From: Candidatus Woesearchaeota archaeon
GTDB lineage: Archaea; Nanobdellota; Nanobdellia; Woesearchaeales; UBA525
Length of the DNA stretch: 64,000 nucleotides
Direction of reading: 5' to 3'
NCBI GenBank assembly: GCA_028818155.1
Contig: JAPPOH010000014.1
Coordinates: 1-64,000 of the forward strand
Positions 8,492 through 16,470 of the stretch are shown here, in pieces; position 1 is the first letter of the stretch, and the number at the start of each line of letters is the position of its first letter. Below the pieces are notes generated by a model that did not search any database, was not told the origin of the DNA, and saw only the letters and a list, made by a program, of their open reading frames with translations. A program made the translations under genes and the position numbers.

Positions 8492-8520
8492 TAAGTACTG
8501 TAGTGTGTGTACTTAATTAA
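8492..8520. promoter_or_regulatory. Upstream element shared with the second ArsR unit
   Basis: TAAGTACTGTA (8492-8502) is repeated exactly at 12041-12051, and GTACTTAATTAA (8509-8520) matches GTAGTTAATTAA (12084-12095). Both copies sit upstream of an ArsR promoter, outside the TATA box. A further TACTTAAGTA palindrome at 8584-8593 precedes the divergent methyltransferase gene. Confidence 0.45.
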
Positions 8521-8655
8521 ACGCTAAAGTAGTGGCGCTTCTATCGCCGAGAAACAGTGTTATTGAGTGCTTAGTTAGGTTCAGTACTTAAGTAAGTTGT
8601 GAAGTAGTGAGCTCTACATATATACACTTCACCACACATATAGTGCAAAACCTAA

Positions 8656-10461
8656 ATGTTGTTTCTCACTCGCAAGTGGATGCTAGTGATGAAAGGTGGG
8701 AGACTCGGCAGCATACTAGTTGACACACTCCTCAAAAGTGCAACGCCACTCTCTGTGAAAGAGCTCTTTGTTCGTATTCGCATGAATGAGCTGCAGTACA
8801 GTACGCGAAGCGTGCGCCGAGCGCTCGCAGAATTGCATGAGAAAAAAATTGTCAAGCGCTCGTGGTGTGAGCACAAATGGCAATATGCACTGAATGACAC
8901 CTACGTTTCTGAAACACTCCGTCGCACATCGAACTATTTGCAGGCAACAGCACCCATTAGTACATGCTTTCAGGGGAAAAAACAAACATATACATTCACC
9001 TCGTTCAAAGAGCTTGACACGTTTCTTGATGCATTTGAGGTACGGTGGATGAAAGAACGAGAACAGAACGAGTATCACATTTTCTACTCTTTGTTGTACA
9101 ATAGACAATGCCTCCAGCCGACAGTGCCTATTGACTACAAAAAACACAGCATTACACATTTTGTTGCATGCAAAAGCAATACATTCGGTTCACGAAAACT
9201 TGAGGGAAAGTGGCTAAACAGAAATGCAGCAGTGAGTTTAGGTGCAGACGTTCAGGATACAGAATTTTATGTGTACGGTAAGTATTTAATCAGTGTTGAA
9301 TACGAACCGTTCATCCTTGAGCACCTCGACGAAGTTTTCGAACTTGGCGACCAAATTGTTGCTGGCGATGTGCTAGAGAACATAAGAGGAACCATCCGCG
9401 TCACAGTGGATGCGCATCCATTTGGTGGAACGGTGGCAAAATTAGTACTCGAAAAAGTGATTGAGCGCTATGGCAGAGCGCTCGGCGATATTAGACGTCA
9501 GATCGATGATGGACACACGTATCTGAAGCTCTCCATGGGCGAGCCATATACTGATGAGACCATTGTTGCGAACAGCGCACGGCATTTTTCGAAGATGACT
9601 GATGGAAGAAGAGAAGTGATAGAAGCTCAAATACAACATATCATTGAGGCAGTACAAGATGCAAAGCGCGTTGCTGTTATTGACTACGGCAGTGGAAAGG
9701 AGCGCGTATCTGCACCCATTACACGAGCAATAGCACAAATAGTTCCAGAGACACGACACATCGATTTAGATATTAGCCCCCCTATCCTCAAGCGTGCAGC
9801 GGAAACTGCGAGGGGAGACCTTGGTCCTGCTGTCGATTACCACCAAGTGGAAGCAGATTTCTATGATCTACGATCCAAGGAAGGCGCTGCGAAAGTGCTC
9901 GATCTCACTGAAGGATATACTACTGTGCATTGTATTCTCGGCACAACCATTGATAATCACGAAGAAACTGATGCGATAGCATTTTTACAGCCTGTTATGC
10001 GTTCAGGCGACAAATTTCTCATTGATTTTGTCGTCAGAGAAGGGCTTGACATCGAAGCGCAGCTTGCGCACTATCGAGGTGATGTGTACTTCAACATGAG
10101 TCCGTTTACAAATGCCGGACTTCATATCCAGTACTTTGTAACAGAGCACGCCTTTAGTGAAGATCGCGGTGCTATTGTCGGTGTCGCGTCATTTACCAAG
10201 GAAAGTTATGCGCGTGCGAAACAAGAGGTTCCTCACGTACTGCTTGATGCAGCTGGGTTCCAGGAACACCACCAAACTGAAATCTATCTTGGGAAGCGAC
10301 TCTTCCTTGAACAGCAGCGTCGTATGATGGAAACACTTGCGCGAAACGGGAACGTCCGTCCAATTGCATTAGGTACAGGTCCTGAGCGAAGCTATGGTGT
10401 TGCGTTCGGTTCAGTCGGATCCGGACGTATTGTGTCCTCCCCTCGACCACTGAACCTTTAA
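8656..10461 (+). CDS. Winged-helix / EgtD-like SAM-dependent methyltransferase fusion
   Basis: 601 residues. Residues about 15-85 form a winged helix ('LLKSATPLSVKELFVRIR' then 'STRSVRRALAELHEKKIVKR'). Residues about 90-290 are unassigned. Residues about 300-570 are a class I methyltransferase of the histidine-methyltransferase type: 'VIDYGSGKERVSAPITRAI' is motif I, 'HIDLDISPPIL' is motif II, and 'TVHCILGTTIDNHEETDA', 'FLIDFVVREG' and a late 'SYARAKQEV' follow in the EgtD order. Family members trimethylate histidine or modify related amino acids; the substrate here is not readable. Later ATGs exist at 8680 and 8689, but the TATA at about 8613-8627 favours 8656. It is transcribed divergently from the first ArsR unit. 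The fusion might couple methylation to DNA or RNA binding. Confidence 0.7.
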   Translation: MLFLTRKWMLVMKGGRLGSILVDTLLKSATPLSVKELFVRIRMNELQYSTRSVRRALAELHEKKIVKRSWCEHKWQYALNDTYVSETLRRTSNYLQATAPISTCFQGKKQTYTFTSFKELDTFLDAFEVRWMKEREQNEYHIFYSLLYNRQCLQPTVPIDYKKHSITHFVACKSNTFGSRKLEGKWLNRNAAVSLGADVQDTEFYVYGKYLISVEYEPFILEHLDEVFELGDQIVAGDVLENIRGTIRVTVDAHPFGGTVAKLVLEKVIERYGRALGDIRRQIDDGHTYLKLSMGEPYTDETIVANSARHFSKMTDGRREVIEAQIQHIIEAVQDAKRVAVIDYGSGKERVSAPITRAIAQIVPETRHIDLDISPPILKRAAETARGDLGPAVDYHQVEADFYDLRSKEGAAKVLDLTEGYTTVHCILGTTIDNHEETDAIAFLQPVMRSGDKFLIDFVVREGLDIEAQLAHYRGDVYFNMSPFTNAGLHIQYFVTEHAFSEDRGAIVGVASFTKESYARAKQEVPHVLLDAAGFQEHHQTEIYLGKRLFLEQQRRMMETLARNGNVRPIALGTGPERSYGVAFGSVGSGRIVSSPRPLNL

Positions 10462-10471
10462 GGAGCTCTGC

Positions 10472-10723
10472 TTGTTTCGCTCTCCCATGAAGGAGAAATG
10501 TCCAGAATGCAAGTGTGAAATCATCCGCTTTAGCGATGGCTCCAAGCGGTGCCCTCTTTGCGGGGTGATTGATACTGATGGACAAGTGTTAATCGATGTC
10601 ACGAACATGACGTTCAAAACTGTCTATCGTGCGCATCCGGAAATCTTCAGAGATTTTGACCGTTTCTTGCATGACGAAGCAGGTCACATCTGGCTTGTTG
10701 TTGATTTTAGCTCAGCTCCGTGA
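10472..10723 (+). CDS. Small zinc-ribbon protein
   Basis: Two CxxC knuckles (CPECKC and CPLCG, residues about 10-32) make a zinc ribbon, followed by a 50-residue alpha/beta tail. A good ribosome binding site (AAGGAG, 10460-10465) is 6 bases ahead of TTG 10472, 11 bases after the methyltransferase stop; ATG 10487 (MKEKCPEC) is the alternative and is too far from that site. It is probably co-expressed with the methyltransferase. Its last 17 bases overlap the convergent surface-protein gene. Role unknown; nucleic-acid or protein binding is typical for such ribbons. Confidence 0.6.
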   Translation: MFRSPMKEKCPECKCEIIRFSDGSKRCPLCGVIDTDGQVLIDVTNMTFKTVYRAHPEIFRDFDRFLHDEAGHIWLVVDFSSAP

Positions 10724-11414
10724 AGAAGTAGTAGGTTGTTGGTCCTTCACTTCCTGAGTGCTCGTTCTCTCCGACAAGGAGTTGGAAGTCAACCGTCTGT
10801 CCATTGAAACCTGTCGATGCTGTCTCGATGATTGTTGTGTACACGACGTTGCTTTCGTTATCTGAGAGGAGCATCTGATAAAATTCTGCTGATTGTGCAG
10901 CGCCGTTCACGAACGCGTTTGTGCTGAAGCAGCTGTCTTCTGTCACATTCACGAGGCCGACGAAAAAGCTCGGGTGGCTTGTGCTGTTGAATGTGTTCGT
11001 TATCGAATCTCCATCTGCTACAACGTGGCCGAGATATGTTTCCTCTGTCGTTCGTTCTGTTGCGTTCGTGCAGTTGATTGTTGTCCATGAGATTGTGTCG
11101 TTTCGCGACGCGTAGACTTCTCCTGAGACTGTTGTGTTTCCCCACGCATAGAACGTGTCGTTGTTTGCGTCATCTAATCGAATGTTTCCTGTGATGTTAC
11201 CGAAGTATCCTTGCCACGATTTTGTGATACTGAGCGCATTAATGTGGACTTCTGTGATGTTTCCTCCTTGGGCACTAATTGTTCCGTTCGATACTTGGGG
11301 GAGTTGTCTTGAGGATGATCCTAAGACATTTACTTCCGTTGGGGAGGATGGGACTGCGTACACAAGTGTTGCTGCGACACAGAACAGAAGTCCGAGGAGG
11401 AGCGCGCGTTTCAT
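10707..11414 (-). CDS. Secreted surface protein of the 'WxGYxGNITG/TTYYFYVEL' family, copy C
   Basis: 235 residues: signal (ALLLGLLFCVAATLVYA), 'VPSSPTEVNVLGSSSRQLPQV', 'GGNITEVHINALSITKSWQG', 'YFGNITGNIRLDDANN', 'GEVYASR', 'VDFQLLVGENEH' and 'TTYYFFTELS'. It is nearest to copy B. It is the only structural gene in its unit: the second ArsR-type gene overlaps its start by ATGA, and no further gene follows on this strand before the convergent zinc-ribbon gene. Sequons are dense, and single Cys residues sit at the conserved positions. Confidence 0.75.
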   Translation of the reverse strand: MKRALLLGLLFCVAATLVYAVPSSPTEVNVLGSSSRQLPQVSNGTISAQGGNITEVHINALSITKSWQGYFGNITGNIRLDDANNDTFYAWGNTTVSGEVYASRNDTISWTTINCTNATERTTEETYLGHVVADGDSITNTFNSTSHPSFFVGLVNVTEDSCFSTNAFVNGAAQSAEFYQMLLSDNESNVVYTTIIETASTGFNGQTVDFQLLVGENEHSGSEGPTTYYFFTELS

Positions 11415-11956
11415 TGTGCGTAGAGTACGTGCCCCTCCAGTTTGGACGTTTTCTGGAGCGTAACGCTCGAGAATGTCCCATCCGTTGCGATTGTTGCTGG
11501 GAGTTTCGCGCTGCCCGTGTATTGCAGGACAGGCTTGCCCATCTTCACACCTGCGTACACAAGCGTTTGTATGTGCGCAAGTTTCTCTTCAATCTGCCAG
11601 AATGCTTTTTCTAACGCGTATCGTTCGTCTTCGTTGCTGAGAAACCAGATCTGCATGACAATTTTGTTTCTCGGCGTTAGATGAACGAGCTTTTTGTCAA
11701 CAAACTTGTCTGTTGTCGCGATCATGTAGCTGAGATCGCCTGCCAACTTGTAGCGTACTCGCGGTTGTCCTTTCTCTCTGTTTGAGATGCGTTCGCTCGT
11801 TATGACGCCAGCTACCTCTAGTAAACGGAGCTGTTGGCTAATATTTGCTAAGCTGCTGTTGAGTTGTTCTGCTAGTTCTATTGGTGCGAATGGCTTTTCT
11901 TCAAGAAGTTTGAGAATATGCCACTTTGTCGCTGTAAATAATGATTCGTGTTCCAC
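11411..11956 (-). CDS. ArsR-type winged-helix transcription regulator, copy 2
   Basis: About 181 residues from GTG 11956 (MEHESLFTATKWHILKLLEE), preceded by AAGGTGG, which can serve as a ribosome binding site. A longer frame to 11983 would start inside the operator and lacks a counterpart in copy 1. The winged helix (residues 5-75) is nearly identical to copy 1 ('ANISQQLRLLEVAG', 'SERISNREKGQPRVRYKL', 'GDLSYMIATTDKF'), while the last 60 residues diverge, which suggests different signals or partners. The stop overlaps the surface-protein start (ATGA). Confidence 0.8.
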   Translation of the reverse strand: MEHESLFTATKWHILKLLEEKPFAPIELAEQLNSSLANISQQLRLLEVAGVITSERISNREKGQPRVRYKLAGDLSYMIATTDKFVDKKLVHLTPRNKIVMQIWFLSNEDERYALEKAFWQIEEKLAHIQTLVYAGVKMGKPVLQYTGSAKLPATIATDGTFSSVTLQKTSKLEGHVLYAQ

Positions 11957-11975
11957 TTCCACCACCTTTGTCGCA

Positions 11976-11993
11976 ATATACACTTTCGTGTAC
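11976..11993. promoter_or_regulatory. Operator ATATAC-N6-GTGTAC of the second ArsR unit
   Basis: ATATAC and GTGTAC flank ACTTTC; reading outward this is the same palindrome as at 8435 with two changes. It lies between the - strand TATA box (TTTTATATAC, about 12015-12024) and the chosen start. Confidence 0.5.
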
Positions 11994-12040
11994 AGATAGG
12001 GTAATGGTCCTCACAGTATATAAAAGTTATGCTAGTTACG

Positions 12041-12095
12041 TAAGTACTGTACTTTCGACGGTATCGTACAAATAAACAGTGCTGTAGTTAATTAA
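12041..12095. promoter_or_regulatory. Second copy of the ArsR upstream element
   Basis: TAAGTACTGTA (12041-12051) and GTAGTTAATTAA (12084-12095) repeat the elements at 8492-8520. 'GAAGTAGTGCTTGTCTCTTCGAGAAA' split over 12101-12126 resembles the bases after 8526. The copies mark a duplicated promoter region. Confidence 0.4.
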
Positions 12096-12395
12096 TCAGT
12101 GAAGTAGTGCTTGTCTCTTCGAGAAATCACAAATTTCAACATGCGCGACGTGAGGAAGGCCATATACGTCACGGACCACCGATTCCATCACACCTTCAGG
12201 CTGTTCACCATACAACACATGGATACCTGTTCGTGGTGCTGTGTCACTGCTACGAGGCACAGGGAGTGGTCGTGTATGCAGCCATTTGTAGATTTCTTGA
12301 GCAACGTGTTCGCAGAGGTATTCCGGCCCCGAAACAGTGACGATACCGCGAGAGTTTTCATCTTTGATTTGCGTCATTGCTCTACGCATGTCCAT
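12096..12395 (-). CDS. Hypothetical protein, 99 aa
   Basis: The frame starts at ATG 12395, about 25 bases below a good - strand TATA box (TTTTTATAGTC, about 12415-12425), which supports a leaderless real gene. The product has no signal peptide or membrane helix; it alternates short strands and helices ('GIVTVSGPEYLCEHVAQEIYKWL', 'TGIHVLYGEQPEGVMESVV'). It is divergent from the tandem-HTH gene, and the 16-base direct repeats lie between them. No family recognised. Confidence 0.5.
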   Translation of the reverse strand: MDMRRAMTQIKDENSRGIVTVSGPEYLCEHVAQEIYKWLHTRPLPVPRSSDTAPRTGIHVLYGEQPEGVMESVVRDVYGLPHVAHVEICDFSKRQALLH

Positions 12396-12432
12396 GCGCT
12401 CAGGACACGTGAAGACTATAAAAATCCATTTG

Positions 12433-12514
12433 TCCTACATAATGAGAATATATATTTCTTATCATGTAAGATATAAATCGCAATTCTTATAAATAACATC
12501 CTACAAAATGAGAA
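12433..12514. repeat. Two 16-bp direct repeats in a divergent promoter
   Basis: TCCTACATAATGAGAA (12433-12448) and TCCTACAAAATGAGAA (12499-12514) differ at one base and start 66 bases apart. The first lies above the - strand TATA of the 99-aa gene; the second lies just below the + strand TATA (CTTATAAATAAC, about 12485-12496) of the tandem-HTH gene. They are probable binding sites for a regulator of both genes. Confidence 0.5.
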
Positions 12515-12559
12515 ATTAGGGATTTCAGGGAACGCATACAGTAACCCCGGAGACGACGA

Positions 12560-12973
12560 GTGCACTACAGTTTCTCCTACACAACAGAATCGCGCGAACA
12601 CGCGTTGACAGAAGAGCCAGTTCTCACACCAGAAACAGTGCCGTTAGACATCTTCTCGCATGGCTCCACCATGCAAGTTCTCTCCCGATATCTCGTCGAT
12701 AAACAGCAGTATTCATTCACGAAAGCTGCCGAACTCCTCCAACGTTCTCCGAAAACCATCTGGGCAAGCTACCACCAAACAGAGGAACTCCCAGACATCA
12801 AGGATTCCCTCCCTATCCCTCTCAGTATTTTCTCGCAAGGCCTTTCGCCGTTAGAAGCGCTCGTCTCCTACCTGCAATCCCTCGGTATGAAGAACGCTGC
12901 CATCGCGCGAGCCTTGCACCTGAGTCCCAAGACAACACACACTGCTGCGAAGCGAGCGGAGGTGAAACAGTGA
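12560..12973 (+). CDS. Tandem helix-turn-helix transcription regulator
   Basis: 137 residues from GTG 12560, the only start after an in-frame stop at 12542. Two repeated units are visible: residues about 28-71 ('PLDIFSHG....LSRYL......FTKAAELLQRSPKTIW') and about 86-133 ('PLSIFSQGLSPLEALVSYL...GMKNAAIARALHLSPKTTH'). Each ends in a helix-turn-helix of the sigma-region-4/LuxR type ('iA..L..SpKTi'). Two DNA-reading units fit the two direct repeats upstream. The stop overlaps the start of the surface-protein gene (GTGA), so it probably controls that gene. I recall similar two-repeat proteins beside surface genes in DPANN genomes, with no established name. Confidence 0.65.
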   Translation: MHYSFSYTTESREHALTEEPVLTPETVPLDIFSHGSTMQVLSRYLVDKQQYSFTKAAELLQRSPKTIWASYHQTEELPDIKDSLPIPLSIFSQGLSPLEALVSYLQSLGMKNAAIARALHLSPKTTHTAAKRAEVKQ

Positions 12974-13674
12974 ACTGGCGCGTCCTCTTCCTACTCACCC
13001 TCCTCCTCGGAGCTGGCTTCATCGCAGCAGAACCAAGCGGCGTGGATATCCTCAGCAACACGACAGAGAGTCCAACGCCGCAAACAGCAGCCTCACTCAC
13101 GACAGCAGGCGGCAGCTTCACAACACTGATACTGAATGCAACCACACAAACACTCAAGTGGAAAGCATACGTTGGTAACATCAGCGGCGATGTCAAGCTT
13201 GAAGATGCAGCAAACTACAGCATCTACGAGTGGGACCTCACCACAGTCACCGGAGAGGTCTACTCCAGCAGAAACACCAGTATCGACTGGAGCTCTATTG
13301 GCTGTGCAAACCAAGGGAACATCACTGCAGAAGAGGGTGATCTCAATATCGTCACGACAGCAGTCGACAGTATCAACAGCACGTTCAATAACACTGTGCA
13401 CACGAGCTTCTACGTCGGGCCAACACTCATTGTAAACAGCACCTGTCGCTCCGTCGCAACGTACGTGAATGATAGTGCACAAGCCATAACAGAAGCGGCA
13501 GACTTCCAAGAAGTACTCTTAGCAGATGCAGACAGCAACTTCGTCTACACAACAATCCTCGAAGAGGATGCACAAGGCTACAACAACGGCGCGTTCGACT
13601 TCCAACTCATCGTGGCAGAAGATCCGACAACGACCAGCGCGAGCACGTACTACTTCTACGCCGAGTTAGGCTAA
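12970..13674 (+). CDS. Secreted surface protein of the 'WxGYxGNITG/TTYYFYVEL' family, copy D
   Basis: 234 residues from GTG 12970: signal (RVLFLLTLLLGAGFIAA), 'EPSGVDILSNTTESPTP', 'GGSFTTLILNATTQTLKWKAY', 'VGNISGDVKLEDAAN', 'GEVYSSR', 'FDFQLIVAED' and 'STYYFYAELG'. It is closest to copies A and E. This is the only copy on the + strand and the only one behind a tandem-HTH regulator. Sequons are dense, and two Cys lie at the family positions. Confidence 0.75.
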   Translation: MNWRVLFLLTLLLGAGFIAAEPSGVDILSNTTESPTPQTAASLTTAGGSFTTLILNATTQTLKWKAYVGNISGDVKLEDAANYSIYEWDLTTVTGEVYSSRNTSIDWSSIGCANQGNITAEEGDLNIVTTAVDSINSTFNNTVHTSFYVGPTLIVNSTCRSVATYVNDSAQAITEAADFQEVLLADADSNFVYTTILEEDAQGYNNGAFDFQLIVAEDPTTTSASTYYFYAELG

Positions 13675-13720
13675 CTTGAGAAGAGTAACAGTTATATGCT
13701 CGAAGGAACTCCTAGCCACG

Positions 13721-14665
13721 ATGAACGTCGCAGTTATAGGAAATGGAGCGTTTGGAAAATGGCACGTCAAACTCCTTGCTGCAGATTCTCGGGTGGAAGA
13801 GCTTGTTGCGACGAGAACAACTGAGGAACGCGCAAGAGAAAGTACAGCAGGATACAACGGCAGGGTGCAGCCGTTCGCAGTAGCGAATGCTGCAGATATG
13901 GAACAACTCCTTACAGAATTCAACCCAGACCTTGTCGATATCACTGCGAAAAGCATGAGCAACAGCCACGATATACACACAGAGTATGCTGCCCTCGCAC
14001 TACAACATGGCGCACGCGTCTTCTTTGAAAAACCGGCACATACCGCAACAGGAGATGGAACGAGCGTTCGTCACGTTGATGATCTTCTTGCATATCGTGA
14101 TGGCGTGATAGGCATGCACCTCCCACTCAGCGCGATACACCAAGAACGCTACCAAGACACACCATTCATGTCCGCACTTCACAGTGCAGCCGAGATTGCA
14201 TATGATTGGAATTCTACAGGGGAGGGCGATGTCATTGATGATCTTCTCCTGCACCCCTGGTCGACGCTCCCCAACGGGATTGTTCGTGGTGACGTACAAG
14301 CAAAAAAACACGATACTGGGTACGAGATTGCCTTCACAACAACAAGTAGCGTTGCTGTTCGCATTAGGCTCGGCAGAGGGAACGATACACGAACAGTGAC
14401 ACTCGATGGACAGTGCTACCATGTCGTGAAAGGTGCTGATAACGTCAACAGCTTCGTACCTGTGACAAATGGCACCCTTGGAGCGTCTGCATTAGATGTC
14501 GAGAACCCGCTTCAGCAGCACATCAGTGCTATGTTTGCTACGCCACTCTTCGGAGGAGATGGTATTCGTCAATCACAAACGTTTCTTGAGAAAGCACAAT
14601 ACAAGGTTAATGAATTAGAAGGAAAAAAAGCCAGGGAGACTGGCGGGTACTCCCTGGGCTTGTAG
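13721..14665 (+). CDS. Gfo/Idh/MocA-type NAD(P)-dependent oxidoreductase
   Basis: 314 residues from ATG 13721, about 28 bases below the TATA 'cagttatatgc'; a longer TTG form from 13676 is unlikely. The Rossmann motif is at the N-terminus (MNVAVIGNGAFGKWHVKLL). 'PDLVDITAKSMSNSHDIH' and 'GARVFFEKPAH' are the family's substrate-site landmarks, and EKP supplies the conserved Lys. The C-terminal domain is the usual mixed alpha/beta half. Members oxidise or reduce sugars, inositols or biliverdin. Beside surface glycoprotein genes, a nucleotide-sugar dehydrogenase role is attractive but not shown. Confidence 0.7.
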   Translation: MNVAVIGNGAFGKWHVKLLAADSRVEELVATRTTEERARESTAGYNGRVQPFAVANAADMEQLLTEFNPDLVDITAKSMSNSHDIHTEYAALALQHGARVFFEKPAHTATGDGTSVRHVDDLLAYRDGVIGMHLPLSAIHQERYQDTPFMSALHSAAEIAYDWNSTGEGDVIDDLLLHPWSTLPNGIVRGDVQAKKHDTGYEIAFTTTSSVAVRIRLGRGNDTRTVTLDGQCYHVVKGADNVNSFVPVTNGTLGASALDVENPLQQHISAMFATPLFGGDGIRQSQTFLEKAQYKVNELEGKKARETGGYSLGL

Positions 14666-14703
14666 AGCGACGTTATCGCTGTTCCCGGTTACTGGGTCGC
14701 TCT
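14664..14703. terminator. Bidirectional stem-loop between convergent genes
   Basis: AGAGCGAC (14664-14671, overlapping the oxidoreductase stop) pairs perfectly with GTCGCTCT (14696-14703). It lies between the oxidoreductase and the convergent 313-aa surface gene, so it could end transcription from both sides. Confidence 0.45.
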
Positions 14704-14731
14704 GTTGTGTGGTAACAAAGGTGGTTGGTAA

Positions 14732-15673
14732 CTATGATGCCTCCGCCTGGAAGATTACTGTACCATTGCAGATCCCGAATGGGTTCGGTGGTACGTAGAG
14801 CAACCAGTACGTTGCGTTGATTTCTTGCTGTGAGTCGTTCGTCTGCTGTGGAATCGTTAAGTTCACGATTTGTGTGGCAGTACTACTCAAGTTGGCGTAC
14901 AGACTCGTGTCCACACCGCCAACCAAGTTATACATTTCATACTCGATGGAGATGTTGCCGACGTCGCAAACCATTGCAAGTCCATCATCAAGAGTAGCGC
15001 CGTAGCCTTCAACGCTGATGTTGATATTGGTGTTTCCTATGTTCGTGACGTTTGCCTCCTGCGGAGACGATGTGTCGCCAACAGCAAGGTCGCCGTAGTC
15101 GATGAGTGTTGTCACGTTGAGTGCGAAGATCTCATCGATGTGTGTGACGTTGAAGTTTGAGGCGTTTGGATTCACACTCTCGTTGAAAGCGTAGCTGTCC
15201 GTTGCTGTGACGTTACACACCCACATGCCGACATTTGCGTAGTACAAGACGTCGAATGTGCACGTGAAGTTTCTGAAGTACCCGTCAGGAGTCCCTCCTG
15301 TACAGCTCGCGTTCGAGTAGTGTGTATTGTTATCATCAACGTCAGTATCGTTTGAGTTGAGTTGATCATAGAATGTCGCACTGACATCTGTGATTGTTGC
15401 GCCGCCGTTATAGTCTCTGATTGAGGCGTTACACTCTACTTCAAGCGTACCTCCTGCGTTCAACGTGAGGTTTGTTTCGCCGCCGTTGATAAGGACGTCA
15501 AGTACCGTAGGGAGTGATTCTGTGATATTCACAGTGGTATCTACGGACACGTTTCTGTTGTTCGGTCCTTGGCTGAAACTATAGCCGAAGTCGTCAACGG
15601 AAATAGCAAGTCCGTACACGAGCACTGTCAGTATGAAGAACAGCCGCAATCCGTTGCGTGTAGTTATGTTCAT
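14732..15673 (-). CDS. Secreted surface protein, 'SQGPNNRNVSVDT' family, copy 2
   Basis: 313 residues: signal (LFFILTVLVYGLAISV), mature start 'YSFSQGPNNRNVSVDTTVNIT', 'TLNAGGTLEVECNAS', 'ALNVTTLIDYGDLAVGD', 'NVTNIGNTNINISVEGYGA', and the end 'GICNGTVIFQAEAS'. It is clearly paralogous to the 305-aa protein at 5377-6294 over its whole length. Its start overlaps the upstream family-A-type gene (ATGA), the same gene order as in copy 1. Extracellular and probably heavily N-glycosylated. Confidence 0.75.
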   Translation of the reverse strand: MNITTRNGLRLFFILTVLVYGLAISVDDFGYSFSQGPNNRNVSVDTTVNITESLPTVLDVLINGGETNLTLNAGGTLEVECNASIRDYNGGATITDVSATFYDQLNSNDTDVDDNNTHYSNASCTGGTPDGYFRNFTCTFDVLYYANVGMWVCNVTATDSYAFNESVNPNASNFNVTHIDEIFALNVTTLIDYGDLAVGDTSSPQEANVTNIGNTNINISVEGYGATLDDGLAMVCDVGNISIEYEMYNLVGGVDTSLYANLSSTATQIVNLTIPQQTNDSQQEINATYWLLYVPPNPFGICNGTVIFQAEAS

Positions 15674-16404
15674 CCTGAGAGCTCCGTGTAAAAGTAATAT
15701 GTCGTTGATGTGAGGTTGACATCGCTTTCTGGTACGATGAGTTGAAAGTCGTAAATACCATTATCGAATCCAGCAGTGTTATCATCAATAATTGTCGTAA
15801 AGACAATGTTTGCTGCGTTATCTAGTATGATAACCTCTTGGAAGCTTTGCGTGCCATCGATCGTTTGTGCTGTGTCGTTGATGTATGTCGCAATACTTGG
15901 GCAAGAATCTGCCGTGATCTCTGTTGAACCAACAAAGAATCCTTGATGGTTTGAATCGTTGAATGTGACGTTAATACTATCTGCTTGTGTATCTGTCATG
16001 TTATACAGCGGATGTTCTGCAGTAACGTTGTTTCGTATTGTTCCAGGGCAGCTTACATTGCTGAAGTCAGGTCCAGATGCACGTGTCACGTACACTTCAC
16101 CTGAAATACCCCCTGTGAGTTGCCAATCGTATAGTGTGTTTCCGCTTGCGTCGTCCAAGCTCAAGACACCTGTGACGTTTCCGACGTAACCCTTCCAGTT
16201 CTGGTCTTGCTGGGTTGCGGAAAGAATGATTGTTGTGATAGTACCACGAGCGTCAGCTCTGCTGTCTGCAGCCGGGGACGGTGTCCCTGCTGTATTGTTA
16301 TAAATAATAGATGAACCCGTTGGGTCTGCGTATCCAGGATGGAGTGTGAGCACTACAAAGAGTCCTGTAAGCAGGGCCAACAAGATTGTGTTGTTTCGTT
16401 CCAT
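15670..16404 (-). CDS. Secreted surface protein of the 'WxGYxGNITG/TTYYFYVEL' family, copy E
   Basis: 244 residues: signal (ILLALLTGLFVVLTLHPGYA), 'DPTGSSIIYNNTAGTPSPAAD', 'GTITTIILSATQQDQNWKGY', 'VGNVTGVLSLDDASGN', 'GEVYVTR', 'YDFQLIVPESD' and 'TTYYFYTELSG'. It is the closest relative of copy A and is followed by the matching partner gene, so the two-gene cassette is duplicated. No regulator gene adjoins; it may be transcribed from its own start or by read-through from copy F, 66 bases upstream. Confidence 0.75.
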   Translation of the reverse strand: MERNNTILLALLTGLFVVLTLHPGYADPTGSSIIYNNTAGTPSPAADSRADARGTITTIILSATQQDQNWKGYVGNVTGVLSLDDASGNTLYDWQLTGGISGEVYVTRASGPDFSNVSCPGTIRNNVTAEHPLYNMTDTQADSINVTFNDSNHQGFFVGSTEITADSCPSIATYINDTAQTIDGTQSFQEVIILDNAANIVFTTIIDDNTAGFDNGIYDFQLIVPESDVNLTSTTYYFYTELSG

Positions 16405-16470
16405 TGGGCTTCATCTCTCGATAATTATGAAAGAGAAAAAAAGAACTGGTGCGACAGTAGCAACCATTGT

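Noticed and set aside
12111-12476. A + strand open frame of 121 codons across the 99-aa gene
   Set aside because: It runs through the divergent promoter and the direct repeat, has no promoter of its own, and the opposite frame has a well-placed TATA box.
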